This document shows positions 34,753-42,573 of a DNA stretch of 64,000 nt, in pieces. The position numbers and the translations under genes were made by a program. The stretch lies in the NCBI RefSeq assembly GCF_000512205.2, contig NZ_CP011450.1, forward strand, positions 310,001 through 374,000, written 5' to 3'. Every line of letters starts with the position of its first letter. Within the stretch, counting starts at the first letter, position 1. Origin of the DNA: Sphingomonas sanxanigenens DSM 19645 = NX02 (GTDB taxonomy: Bacteria; Pseudomonadota; Alphaproteobacteria; Sphingomonadales; Sphingomonadaceae). The notes below the pieces were generated by a model that saw only the letters and a list, made by a program, of their open reading frames with translations, made no database searches and was not told the DNA's origin.

Positions 34753-35598
34753 ATGTCGCTGATCGCCAATCCACCGACCCAGGAACTCATCGATCTCGTC
34801 CACGCGCTCGGCGGTGAATGGGCTGGTCGCACAGCGATGTGCCGCTGTCCGGCGCATGCGGACAGTGATCCGAGTCTGTCACTCCGCCAGGGCGATCACG
34901 GACTCCTCGTTCATTGCTTTGCCGGCTGCGCGCCTGACGACGTGCTGCGCGAACTGGCGCGGATCCGCGTGGTTCCAGGAGCGGAGTCGCCGCCCGCTGG
35001 CGCGCCGTCGAGGCGCTCCAACGTCCAGCGGCTCTGGAACGAGGCTCGCGACGTCCGTGGAACGCTTGCCGAACGCTACCTGCGCCACCGGCACTTCGAC
35101 GATATCCCGCCGGACCTCCGCTTTCATCCGCGCTGCCCGCTGCACCCGAGGCCGCACACGGTTTTTCTTCCGGCGATGCTCGTAGCGGTGCGCGAGCGGA
35201 CGCAACTTGTGGCGCTGCAGCGGATCTTCCTCGATCCGGTGACAGCGCGCTACTCGCGCAAGGTGATGCTGGGACATCCCGCTGCCGGGGCCTGGCAGGG
35301 CGGACGCCCGCGCGACACGCTCGCTATCGCCGAGGGCTTCGAGACCGCGCACGCGTTCACGATTCTCCACGATATCCCGTGCTGGGCGGCTTTAGGCGGT
35401 CGACTGGACCAGATCATCTTTCCGGAGCGCATCACGCGACTTCTCATCGCCGAGGACAATGACGGACCGGGCCGCGCCGCCGGCACGCGCGTCATCGAGC
35501 GACACAGCCGGACCGACCTGAGCATCGAACGCTGCCCACCACCGCGCCACTTAGGCGACTGGGCGGACGTGCTTGATGCGCGTCACATGCGCCCCTGA
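34753..35598 (+). CDS. Zinc-finger/Toprim primase-like protein (DUF7146 type)
   Basis: This 281-residue protein has an N-terminal zinc-ribbon-like CxC...H...HCFAGC arrangement (about residues 30-60), as in CHC2/DnaG-type primase fingers. A Toprim domain occupies the C-terminal half (TLAIAEGFETA with the Toprim Glu, and LLIAEDNDGPG with the paired Asp residues). Proteins of this build are common on alphaproteobacterial plasmids and may prime lagging-strand or conjugative DNA synthesis. The start at 34753 has a good ribosome-binding site. A perfect 8-bp hairpin overlaps its stop codon. Confidence 0.8.
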   Translation: MSLIANPPTQELIDLVHALGGEWAGRTAMCRCPAHADSDPSLSLRQGDHGLLVHCFAGCAPDDVLRELARIRVVPGAESPPAGAPSRRSNVQRLWNEARDVRGTLAERYLRHRHFDDIPPDLRFHPRCPLHPRPHTVFLPAMLVAVRERTQLVALQRIFLDPVTARYSRKVMLGHPAAGAWQGGRPRDTLAIAEGFETAHAFTILHDIPCWAALGGRLDQIIFPERITRLLIAEDNDGPGRAAGTRVIERHSRTDLSIERCPPPRHLGDWADVLDARHMRP

Positions 35599-35612
35599 CG
35601 CGAAGCGTCAGG
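35594..35612 (+). terminator. Hairpin overlapping the Toprim gene stop codon
   Basis: CCTGACGC-GAA-GCGTCAGG is a perfect 8-bp stem with a GAA loop spanning the TGA at 35596. No T-run follows; a purine tract does. It may attenuate, stabilise the mRNA 3' end, or insulate the next gene. Confidence 0.5.
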
Positions 35613-35629
35613 AGAAGAGGGGAGGGGGA
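35611..35629 (+). repeat. Purine-rich leader element, copy 2
   Basis: GGAGAAGAGGGGAGGGGGA lies 49 bp upstream of the strawberry-notch-type gene, directly after the hairpin at 35594-35612. A separate ribosome-binding site, AAGGAGG, follows at 35632-35638, so the tract is not itself needed for ribosome binding. Confidence 0.6.
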
Positions 35630-35678
35630 TCAAGGAGGTGTGGCCGCGCAAGGTGCGTGAGCCGCCCAGGAGATCCCG

Positions 35679-38600
35679 ATGACCGACCTCTTCGACGCGC
35701 CTGCGCGCCCGTTCGCGCACGCCGGCGCCCTGATCCGCGCCGCGCTCGCCGGCGACGCCCCCATTCCACGCGCCACGCTGAATGAAGCGATGAGCACGGC
35801 CTTCGGCGGGTCCGACGCGGATGGTCGCTGGACGCAGCGCGACAGTTTCGAAGCGCTCGAGCTGGCGCTGGCGATGCATCTGGCGGGCACAGCTGCGCCA
35901 CTGTCCGCAGATTGCCTGGTGCCGATCCTGTCACTCGCCGAACGGCTGCCGACGCAGACGGTGCGCAGCGAGACGCAGATGGCGTGGCATCAGTTCTCGA
36001 CGCCGATCGATCTCGCCGGCGTCGCCGCCCTGCTCGCCGCGCCGAAACCCGACGATGTCGTACTCGAACCAAGCGCCGGCAACGGCCTGCTTGCCACCCA
36101 GCTCGGTCGGGTGGCATCGCTCCATCTGAACGAAATCGATGCCGATCGCCGCGATCGCCTCGCGATCGCCTTCCCGACGGCGAAGATCAGCGGCCACGAC
36201 GGTGCCGTCATCAACGCCACGCTGGCCGACATCGTACGCCCGACCCTGATCCTGATGAACCCGCCCTTCTCGCGCTCGATCGGCCGCGGCGACGACGACT
36301 ACGCCGCAGTCCGCCACCTGCAGGCGGCGCTGAAGCTGCTGGCGCCACATGGCCGCATCGTTGCGATCATGCCCGACTGGTTCGGACCTACGGGTCGGAT
36401 GCGCGACCTTTTCCAAGCCACCCTCCGCGACATGACGCTGCGCACCGCGCTGCGGCTCGAGAAGTGCTACGGCAAGCACGGCACCTCGATTGCGGTCCGC
36501 CTCTACGTCATCGACAAGGCCGCCGGCGCGCACGCGCGCGAGACTCTGCAGCGCGATTCCGTGGCCGCACTGCTCGATGGGTTGCGGATTCCGCTGCGTC
36601 TCACACCGGCGTCGGTCTCGAGCGCTCCGACGCCGGTTCGCAAGGCGGTGTCGCTGTTCGGCGCTGCCAAGGCGGCGAAGATCTCAGCGCCCGTCGTGCG
36701 CAAACCTGCCGCGCACAACGATGCCGTGCTGCCCGTCGGCTACAAGGCGCTGGAAACGCCGGCGCCGCTGCTCGACCAGGTTGGGCTCTATCTGCCTTAC
36801 CGTCCGAGCCGGATCGCCTTCGGGACCGCCGGCGAGCATCCGACCGCGCTTGTTGAATCGATCGCGATGGGCTCGATCCCGGCGCCGATCCCGGACTATG
36901 TTCCGCGCCTGCCCGAACGCACGGTCACCGAGCGGCTGCTCTCGGCTGCCCAGCTCGAAACCGTGATCTACGCCGGCCAGGCATGGTCGCAATTCCTGCC
37001 GGGTCGCTTCGAGCCTGCGAAGGAAGGCGTTGGCCTGGTCCTCGCCGAGGACGGCAGGGCCTATCGCAAGGGATTCTTCCTTGGTGACGGCACCGGCGCC
37101 GGCAAGGGCCGGCAGATCGCCGCCTGCATCCTCGACAACCGGCTCAAGGGGCGCCGCCGCAACATCATCGTGACCAAGAACGAACCGCTGCTCGAGGACG
37201 CACGTCGCGACGTCAGCGCGCTCGGCGGCAGCGCGGCGGACATCCAGCCGATCTCCAACTGGTCGATCGACGAGCCGATCCGCCTCGACGACGGCACCTT
37301 GTTCGTAAGCTATCCGACCCTGCGGTCGATGCGGGCCGAGCATAGCCGGCTCCAGCAGATCCTCGACTGGGCAGGGCCGGACTTCGACGGCGTCATCGCC
37401 TTCGACGAGGCGCATGAGATGGGCGGCGTCGCCGGGGGGGAGGGGGCGCTCGGTCCCAAGACCGGCTCGCTGCAGGGCATCTGCGGGGTGCGGCTGCAGA
37501 ACGCCCTGCCGGAGGCGCGGATCCTCTACGCCTCCGCGACCGGGGCCTCCGACGTCAACAACCTCGCCTATGCCGTGCGGCTTGGGCTGTGGGGGCCGCA
37601 GACGGCGTTCGCCGATCGCGAGCGCTTCATCGCCGATATCCGCGCCGGCGGCATTGCCGCGATGGAAGTCGTCGCTCGCGACCTGAAGGCCATGGGCCTC
37701 TATCTCGCGCGTGCGCTGAGTTTCGCCGGTGTCGAATATGACGTGTTGCGCCACGAACTGACGCCCGAACAGATCGCGATCTACAACACCTACTGCGACG
37801 CCTGGGCGGTGGTGAACCGCGACATGGAAGCGGCCCTCGGCCAGACCGGTGTCGTCGATACGCTCGCTGGCAACACGCTCAACAGCGGCGCCAAGGCCGC
37901 GGCGCGGTCGCGCCTCTATTCGACCATGCAACGCTTCTTCGGCCAGGTGCTGCTCTCGATGAAACTGCCGACGGTGATCGCGGCGATCGAGACCCATCTT
38001 GCCGCCGGCCAGTCGGTCGTGCTGCAGCTGGTCTCGACCGCGGAATCGATCCTAGATCGTCGACTCGCTGCCTTGTCGGCCGACGAACGCGCTGACCTCG
38101 AGTTCGATCTCTCGCCGGTCGACTATATGCTCGACTATTGCCGGCGCGCCTTCCCGATCCGCCAGATGCGCGTCTTCAAGGATGATACCGGCACCGTTCG
38201 ATCCGAGCCGATGTCCGACGATGACGGCAATCCGGTCTACAACCCGGAAGCGATCGCGGCGCGCGAAGCACTGATCGAGCATATCTGCGCGCTTCCGCCG
38301 ATCGCTTCGGCGCTCGACGGTATCATCGGCCATTTTGGCAAGGACATGGTTGCCGAGATCACCGGGCGTTCGCGCCGGCTCGTCGTTAACGCACACGGCC
38401 AGCAGCAACTCGAAAGCCGATCGCCACGTGCCTCGCTCGCGGACGCCACCGCCTTCATGGACGGCACCAAGCGTGCGCTGATCTTCTCGGACGCGGGCGG
38501 CACGGGCCGTTCCTACCACGCGTCCCTCGATTGCAGGAACCAGCAGCAGCGCGTCCACTTCCTGCTCGAGCCCGGTTGGCGCGCCGATCGGGCGGTGCAG

Positions 38601-38822
38601 GGGCTCGGCCGCACGCACCGCACCCACCAGGCAAGTGCGCCGCTGTTCCGCCCCGTCACCACGGACTGCAAGGGCGAACTGCGCTTCACCAGCACGATCG
38701 CGCGGCGGCTCGATGCGCTGGGCGCGCTCACCCGCGGCCAGCGCCAGACCGGCGGCCAGAACCTGTTCGACCCCGCGGACAGTCGGGTAGGTGCGGCCCC
38801 TTGCGGAGCCGCACCCCCCTAA
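35679..38822 (+). CDS. Strawberry-notch-type methyltransferase-helicase, 5' part (split by intron)
   Basis: The first 1034 codons of a large plasmid protein are followed by about 13 codons read from antisense intron DNA. The N-terminal part has a class I methyltransferase signature (LEPSAGNGLL, then MNPPF, the NPPF box of N6-adenine enzymes). The central part is an SF2 helicase of the strawberry-notch family with Walker A GTGAGKG and DEAH box FDEAHEM, and a C-terminal helicase lobe. The native frame stops matching at DPAD, codon ending 38780. The missing continuation, NLESEYA, resumes at 41019. Rejoining the parts gives 1402 residues, normal for the family. Its role on plasmids is unknown. 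Confidence 0.88.
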   Translation: MTDLFDAPARPFAHAGALIRAALAGDAPIPRATLNEAMSTAFGGSDADGRWTQRDSFEALELALAMHLAGTAAPLSADCLVPILSLAERLPTQTVRSETQMAWHQFSTPIDLAGVAALLAAPKPDDVVLEPSAGNGLLATQLGRVASLHLNEIDADRRDRLAIAFPTAKISGHDGAVINATLADIVRPTLILMNPPFSRSIGRGDDDYAAVRHLQAALKLLAPHGRIVAIMPDWFGPTGRMRDLFQATLRDMTLRTALRLEKCYGKHGTSIAVRLYVIDKAAGAHARETLQRDSVAALLDGLRIPLRLTPASVSSAPTPVRKAVSLFGAAKAAKISAPVVRKPAAHNDAVLPVGYKALETPAPLLDQVGLYLPYRPSRIAFGTAGEHPTALVESIAMGSIPAPIPDYVPRLPERTVTERLLSAAQLETVIYAGQAWSQFLPGRFEPAKEGVGLVLAEDGRAYRKGFFLGDGTGAGKGRQIAACILDNRLKGRRRNIIVTKNEPLLEDARRDVSALGGSAADIQPISNWSIDEPIRLDDGTLFVSYPTLRSMRAEHSRLQQILDWAGPDFDGVIAFDEAHEMGGVAGGEGALGPKTGSLQGICGVRLQNALPEARILYASATGASDVNNLAYAVRLGLWGPQTAFADRERFIADIRAGGIAAMEVVARDLKAMGLYLARALSFAGVEYDVLRHELTPEQIAIYNTYCDAWAVVNRDMEAALGQTGVVDTLAGNTLNSGAKAAARSRLYSTMQRFFGQVLLSMKLPTVIAAIETHLAAGQSVVLQLVSTAESILDRRLAALSADERADLEFDLSPVDYMLDYCRRAFPIRQMRVFKDDTGTVRSEPMSDDDGNPVYNPEAIAAREALIEHICALPPIASALDGIIGHFGKDMVAEITGRSRRLVVNAHGQQQLESRSPRASLADATAFMDGTKRALIFSDAGGTGRSYHASLDCRNQQQRVHFLLEPGWRADRAVQGLGRTHRTHQASAPLFRPVTTDCKGELRFTSTIARRLDALGALTRGQRQTGGQNLFDPADSRVGAAPCGAAPP

Positions 38823-38856
38823 GAACCGGACGTGCCGCTTTCGCGGCATCCGGCTC
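38823..38856 (-). ncRNA. Group II intron domain V
   Basis: On the minus strand a 34-nt hairpin reads GAGCCGGATGCC-GCGAAAGC-GGCACGTCCGGTTC, with the GAAA tetraloop and bulge of the catalytic domain V. A domain VI-like hairpin (GTGCGGC...GCCGCAC) follows before the 3' end. Confidence 0.9.
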
Positions 38857-38907
38857 AAGCCTCTAGCAAGCCCGGTTTGACCCGGACCAGCAGTACCGAC
38901 AACCCAG

Positions 38908-40401
38908 TCAGAGAGGGCTGGGCGGGGAGGACCTAAACGTCGGCCCAGTGGGATGGCTTCGCCGTGTGACGAAGTAGCTATCCCAGATGGGGTCGAACGG
39001 ATTGGCGTCCGCCCGGATTTTGACGTGACGACGGATGGCTAGATCGGCGGCTTGGAACAGCCGCACGAGCGTAGTTTGTCCAGCGTGGTCAGTCGTAACT
39101 GCCCGGAACACCCAGTTGCGCGTGCCAAGGCGGGGGAAGTATTTGTCCTTCACCCATTGGCGCGGCTTATGGGGGTGCCTGCGGCAGGCCCACCGCCAGA
39201 GGAGCTCCCAGATGGCATGATCGACCTTGGTGAAGGTGCGACTTGCCACTTGGTTGCGATGATAGGTGGCCCACCCCCGGATGATGGGATTGAGCCGATC
39301 TATCAGTTCCCCGTGCGTCATGCTGGTGGCAGCCTTGATGATCGTTCGGATTTTGCGCAGAAGCGCAGCCACGTTTTTGCGGGCTGGCGTGATGAAGAGT
39401 TTCCCCTTCGTCCTGCGCGCGGTCCAACCGAGGAAGTCGAACCCTTCCTCGACTCGCACGACGCGGGTTTTCTCGGCAGACAGGGACAAGCCTCGCTCCG
39501 CCAGAAAATCCACGATCAGAGCTTTCGCAATTTCCAGCACTTCCAAGGATGAGCCGGTTATCACGAAGTCATCGGCGTAACGCACCAAGAAGACCTTGGG
39601 ATCGGGGTTCCGGTAACGGTATTTGTGGCCAAAGTGGCGTTGAAGTACCGCTTCCATCCCATCCAAGGTCATATTTGCGAGGGTGGGCGAGATAATGCCT
39701 CCTTGCGGAGTGCCCGCCCGCGTCTCGCGCAGTTCACCATCCTGCATGTAGCCCGAGGTCAGCCATTTCCGGAGTATCACTTTGTCCATAGGGATGTTGG
39801 TGATAAGCCAGTCGTGGCTGATGTTGTCGAAGCATCCGGAGATATCCGCATCGAGCACCCATTCCGCAGTCCCTTTGCCTTTCAGTGCGAGGAAGCAGCG
39901 GCCGATGGCATCGCGGGCGCCTCGGTATGGCCGGAAGCCATATGAGTTCGGATCCGCGGTGGTCTCGGCGATCGGTAGGAGCGCCAGCAGGTGAAGTGCC
40001 TGCATGGCGCGGTCGATCATTGTGGGTATGCCGAGCGGACGAAGTTTACCGTTTGCCTTGGGTATGAAAACCCGTCTCAGCGGCTGAGGACGATAGCCTC
40101 GCCGTTTGAGCGACGATATTCCCCTGACTTTCTTGCCCGGCGAGTTCCAGATGATCCGGTCCACCCCGGGCGTCCTCTTTCCTTGATTTTCGGTGACCCG
40201 CTTCACGGCAAGTGCCTTGCCGCTAAACGAGGTAGTCAGCAGCCGTTGCAGGGCTTTCACCCGGCCCCAGCGGCCTTCCTTCACTGCCTTCGCGATACGC
40301 ACCTGCAGCCGTCGCACGGTCTGTCGCACTTTACGCCAGTTGATCTGGTTCCAGTCCGGCTTCCCGTGGGAGGCCGCACCAGCCATTTTCATGACCGTCA
40401 T
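38908..40401 (-). CDS. ltrA: Group II intron reverse transcriptase/maturase
   Basis: This 497-residue intron-encoded protein has an N-terminal RT0 region, RT fingers and palm with the catalytic RYADDF (about residue 285) and SGCFDNISHDWL. The thumb/maturase X domain includes GWATYHRNQV and ends with DSYFVTRR. The usual Cys pairs of an HNH endonuclease domain are not seen. It should bind its own intron RNA, assist splicing and drive target-primed reverse transcription. It lies in intron domain IV. All motifs look intact, so the element may still be mobile. Confidence 0.93.
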   Translation of the reverse strand: MTVMKMAGAASHGKPDWNQINWRKVRQTVRRLQVRIAKAVKEGRWGRVKALQRLLTTSFSGKALAVKRVTENQGKRTPGVDRIIWNSPGKKVRGISSLKRRGYRPQPLRRVFIPKANGKLRPLGIPTMIDRAMQALHLLALLPIAETTADPNSYGFRPYRGARDAIGRCFLALKGKGTAEWVLDADISGCFDNISHDWLITNIPMDKVILRKWLTSGYMQDGELRETRAGTPQGGIISPTLANMTLDGMEAVLQRHFGHKYRYRNPDPKVFLVRYADDFVITGSSLEVLEIAKALIVDFLAERGLSLSAEKTRVVRVEEGFDFLGWTARRTKGKLFITPARKNVAALLRKIRTIIKAATSMTHGELIDRLNPIIRGWATYHRNQVASRTFTKVDHAIWELLWRWACRRHPHKPRQWVKDKYFPRLGTRNWVFRAVTTDHAGQTTLVRLFQAADLAIRRHVKIRADANPFDPIWDSYFVTRRSHPTGPTFRSSPPSPL

Positions 40402-40969
40402 TTGCCTGTCCTCCTCATGAGGGTTCTGCCTGTTTTCTCGCGATAAGAGACCAGTCGGAAGTCTGCTCCCTTTCGGGCGGGGTGATGTTGGCGAACCGCA
40501 ACCCCTATCCTGACCGTTACAGCCCGGCGTTCGCTTTCTCCGACCTCCTTTACCCGCACCCCCAACAGCGTCCCTTGCGGTCGGCCTGCCCGTTGCCGGG
40601 CGGGAGTACGGGCTTACCGTGTTTCACTTAAGTAACGAGGATGGGTTAGACCCTGCCTTTCCGCCGGCGGTCCTATTGTCCGTGTACTCCCACAAGATAA
40701 AAGAGTAACCGACCGCATACCTTTTGGTTCGAGCCTATCAGCACCTTTGGCTCGTCTCAGCTTGACGACGTTTATCAGCAGTTCACTTTCGTTGGTCATA
40801 CCATCCAGCCTAGCGCCTTTCCGCATTGGTGCTCGCAGAAGTGTTTTCACCTCACGGTGGCAACACGGCCCGAAGGCCCGGCTACATTGTCCCGGCAGCT
40901 TCACACCGGACCGTTACCAGTCCCGCATGTGCCGGTAGGCTACTGATGACGGAACATCAGGTTTGATTC

Positions 40970-42124
40970 ATGAGTAAAACTCCTTTCAAACAATTGCTTA
41001 AGCGACTTCACGTCGCACATCTGGAGAGCGAATATGCGGTTGCCGCGCTTCACAACTGGTATCAACTGCTCGTCGCCGGCAAGCTCACCAGCACAAATCT
41101 TGACGACTTCCAGTATCGCAGCGGGCTCGAGCTCCTCGACAAGGATGGCGTTCTCAAGGAAGACCTGCCGCCGATCCAGCGCTGGCTCAACCGCCTGCTC
41201 GCACTGCCGATCGCGCTGCAGAACGCGATCTTCGACGAGTTCCTCTCGCTGGTCGAAACCCGCGTCGACGCCGCGCGCGAGGCCGGCACGCTCGATGTCG
41301 GCGTCGAGACGATGATCGTCGAGGAGGCCACGATCATCGACGACGTCATCCTGCGCACCGATCCGTTGACGGGGGCCACCTCGCACCTCCTTCACATCGA
41401 GATCGGCATCCGGCGAAAGCCTGTGTCCGCGGACCGCATTCTGCGGCTCGCCGATACGATCGAAGGCGCGACGACGATGTTCAACACCCAGTCGCACATG
41501 GTCGCGCTGCGGATGCCCGCACGCTCGCTGATGGAAGAGAGCGACGGGACGCTGATCCCGCGCTTCGAGATGATGCGGCCGACCCGCAGCGACTATCATC
41601 GCGCAATCGCGATGCAGGAATCGGCATGGGAGCCGATCGGCCGTGACGACTTCATCACATTGTGGCGCGCCGAGGCGGATGAAGCCGCCAACACGCTCCA
41701 TCGCGAGCACATCCGGATCGCGACCGGCCTGCTCCTGCCGATCTGGTCCGCGCTGAAGGGCAGCAGCAGCGTCAAGCGCGTCGCGGCTGCTGACGGCCGC
41801 TCCTGGCTCGGCCGGATCGTCCATGACGGCGACGTGCAGGCGCTCTACAGCGCACTCGGCCTTGGCACGTTCACGCTGCCGCCCGCCGAGATCGCCTGCG
41901 CGGTGATCGGCGGCCGCAGCATCGATGTCGAGCGGCCATTCCGCATGACGTTCCGCCGCGCGCTGGTGAACCGGTCGCAGCGCATCGAGATCCTCAACTG
42001 TCCGGCCGACCAGCTTGCCTGGCTCAAGTCGCTGGGCGCCTTCACCGAGATCATCGGTTTCCGCACCCGCGTCTTCGTTCCGGTCGACCAGGCCGAGGCG
42101 ATCCTCACGCGGATCCTCGCCTGA
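40970..42124 (+). CDS. Strawberry-notch-type protein, 3' part (split by intron)
   Basis: The C-terminal 368 native codons begin at 41019 with AT CTG (NLESEYAVAAL) and run to 42124. This is the all-helical region that follows the helicase in the family (QRWLNRLLALP, RPTRSDYH, LLLPIW). The first 16 codons of this reading frame (from ATG 40970) come from antisense intron DNA, preceded by an in-frame TGA. If translated alone it would need a weak start (AGG 8 bp upstream). It is most likely the inactive tail of a disrupted gene, though a two-chain split protein is possible. Confidence 0.85.
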   Translation: MSKTPFKQLLKRLHVAHLESEYAVAALHNWYQLLVAGKLTSTNLDDFQYRSGLELLDKDGVLKEDLPPIQRWLNRLLALPIALQNAIFDEFLSLVETRVDAAREAGTLDVGVETMIVEEATIIDDVILRTDPLTGATSHLLHIEIGIRRKPVSADRILRLADTIEGATTMFNTQSHMVALRMPARSLMEESDGTLIPRFEMMRPTRSDYHRAIAMQESAWEPIGRDDFITLWRAEADEAANTLHREHIRIATGLLLPIWSALKGSSSVKRVAAADGRSWLGRIVHDGDVQALYSALGLGTFTLPPAEIACAVIGGRSIDVERPFRMTFRRALVNRSQRIEILNCPADQLAWLKSLGAFTEIIGFRTRVFVPVDQAEAILTRILA

Positions 42125-42185
42125 CACGACCGTGCGCGCGCCATTGGCGCCGCGCTTCCGACCCTTCCATCGACAGGAGGCCAGC

Positions 42186-42455
42186 ATGCGCAAGCCCTAC
42201 ATCCAGCGTCACACCCGGCTCCATCCCAAGCTGTGGGCGCCATACAAGATCATCGCCTACCCGTACGGCTTCCACAACTGGCCGGGAGACCTCGCGCTCC
42301 CGGTCTGGATTCCCGAGGCACGCGTCGTGGGTCCGACCTGCGCGCTCCTTCGCACGCTCGGCGAACAGCGGACGCTCGATGACGCGATCGAGGCCTGCTG
42401 GATTCACCTCGCGGGCTTGATGTCCGGTGAGGCGGCCACCTCGAAGCCCGCCTGA
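42186..42455 (+). CDS. Small conserved-looking plasmid protein, unknown function
   Basis: This is an 89-residue basic, aromatic-rich protein (RKPYIQRHTRLHPKLWAPYK, then FHNWPGDLALPVWIP). It is preceded by AGGAGG 6 bp before the ATG at 42186. The gene starts 61 bp after the helicase gene and is probably on the same transcript. No family is recognised and it has no signal peptide or membrane segment. The strong ribosome-binding site and even codon use argue that it is real. Confidence 0.65.
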   Translation: MRKPYIQRHTRLHPKLWAPYKIIAYPYGFHNWPGDLALPVWIPEARVVGPTCALLRTLGEQRTLDDAIEACWIHLAGLMSGEAATSKPA

Positions 42456-42479
42456 GCTTCCGCGACGCACGTCCTTCAG

Positions 42480-42515
42480 CTCTCCCGCGCGTTGCGCGGC
42501 GCCACGGCGGGAGAG
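42480..42515 (+). terminator. Inverted repeat before the ParB-like gene
   Basis: CTCTCCCGC (42480-42488) and GCGGGAGAG (42507-42515) are perfect 9-bp arms with an 18-nt loop. The right arm merges into the purine-rich tract. There is no T-run, so function as a terminator is uncertain. The arrangement resembles the hairpin plus purine tract at 35594-35629. Confidence 0.45.
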
Positions 42516-42532
42516 GGGAGGGGGAAGGGAGA
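42511..42532 (+). repeat. Purine-rich leader element, copy 3
   Basis: GAGAGGGGAGGGGGAAGGG plus AGA lies 41 bp upstream of the ParB-like gene. It shares 18 consecutive bases (AGAGGGGAGGGGGAAGGG) with copy 4 at 57431-57448. Confidence 0.65.
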
Positions 42533-42573
42533 CCGTGTCCGGGATTAGGCCCGAAGACATGAGGAGTGCCCAG

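Larger units (their letters stand above)
38782..41018 (-). mobile_element. Group II intron inserted antisense in the helicase gene
   Basis: The 2237-bp intron lies on the minus strand. Its 5' end reads GTGCGACG (matching GUGYG) at 41018 and its 3' end reads CTACCCGAC at 38782. Domain V (38823-38856) is canonical and the encoded maturase lies between. The ends were set by rejoining the interrupted gene: the base A at 38781 plus AT at 41019-41020 restores AAT (Asn) in DPAD-N-LESEYA. Because the intron is antisense to the host gene, it cannot splice out of the host gene's mRNA. Positions 40402-41018 hold domain I and have no other gene. Confidence 0.9.
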
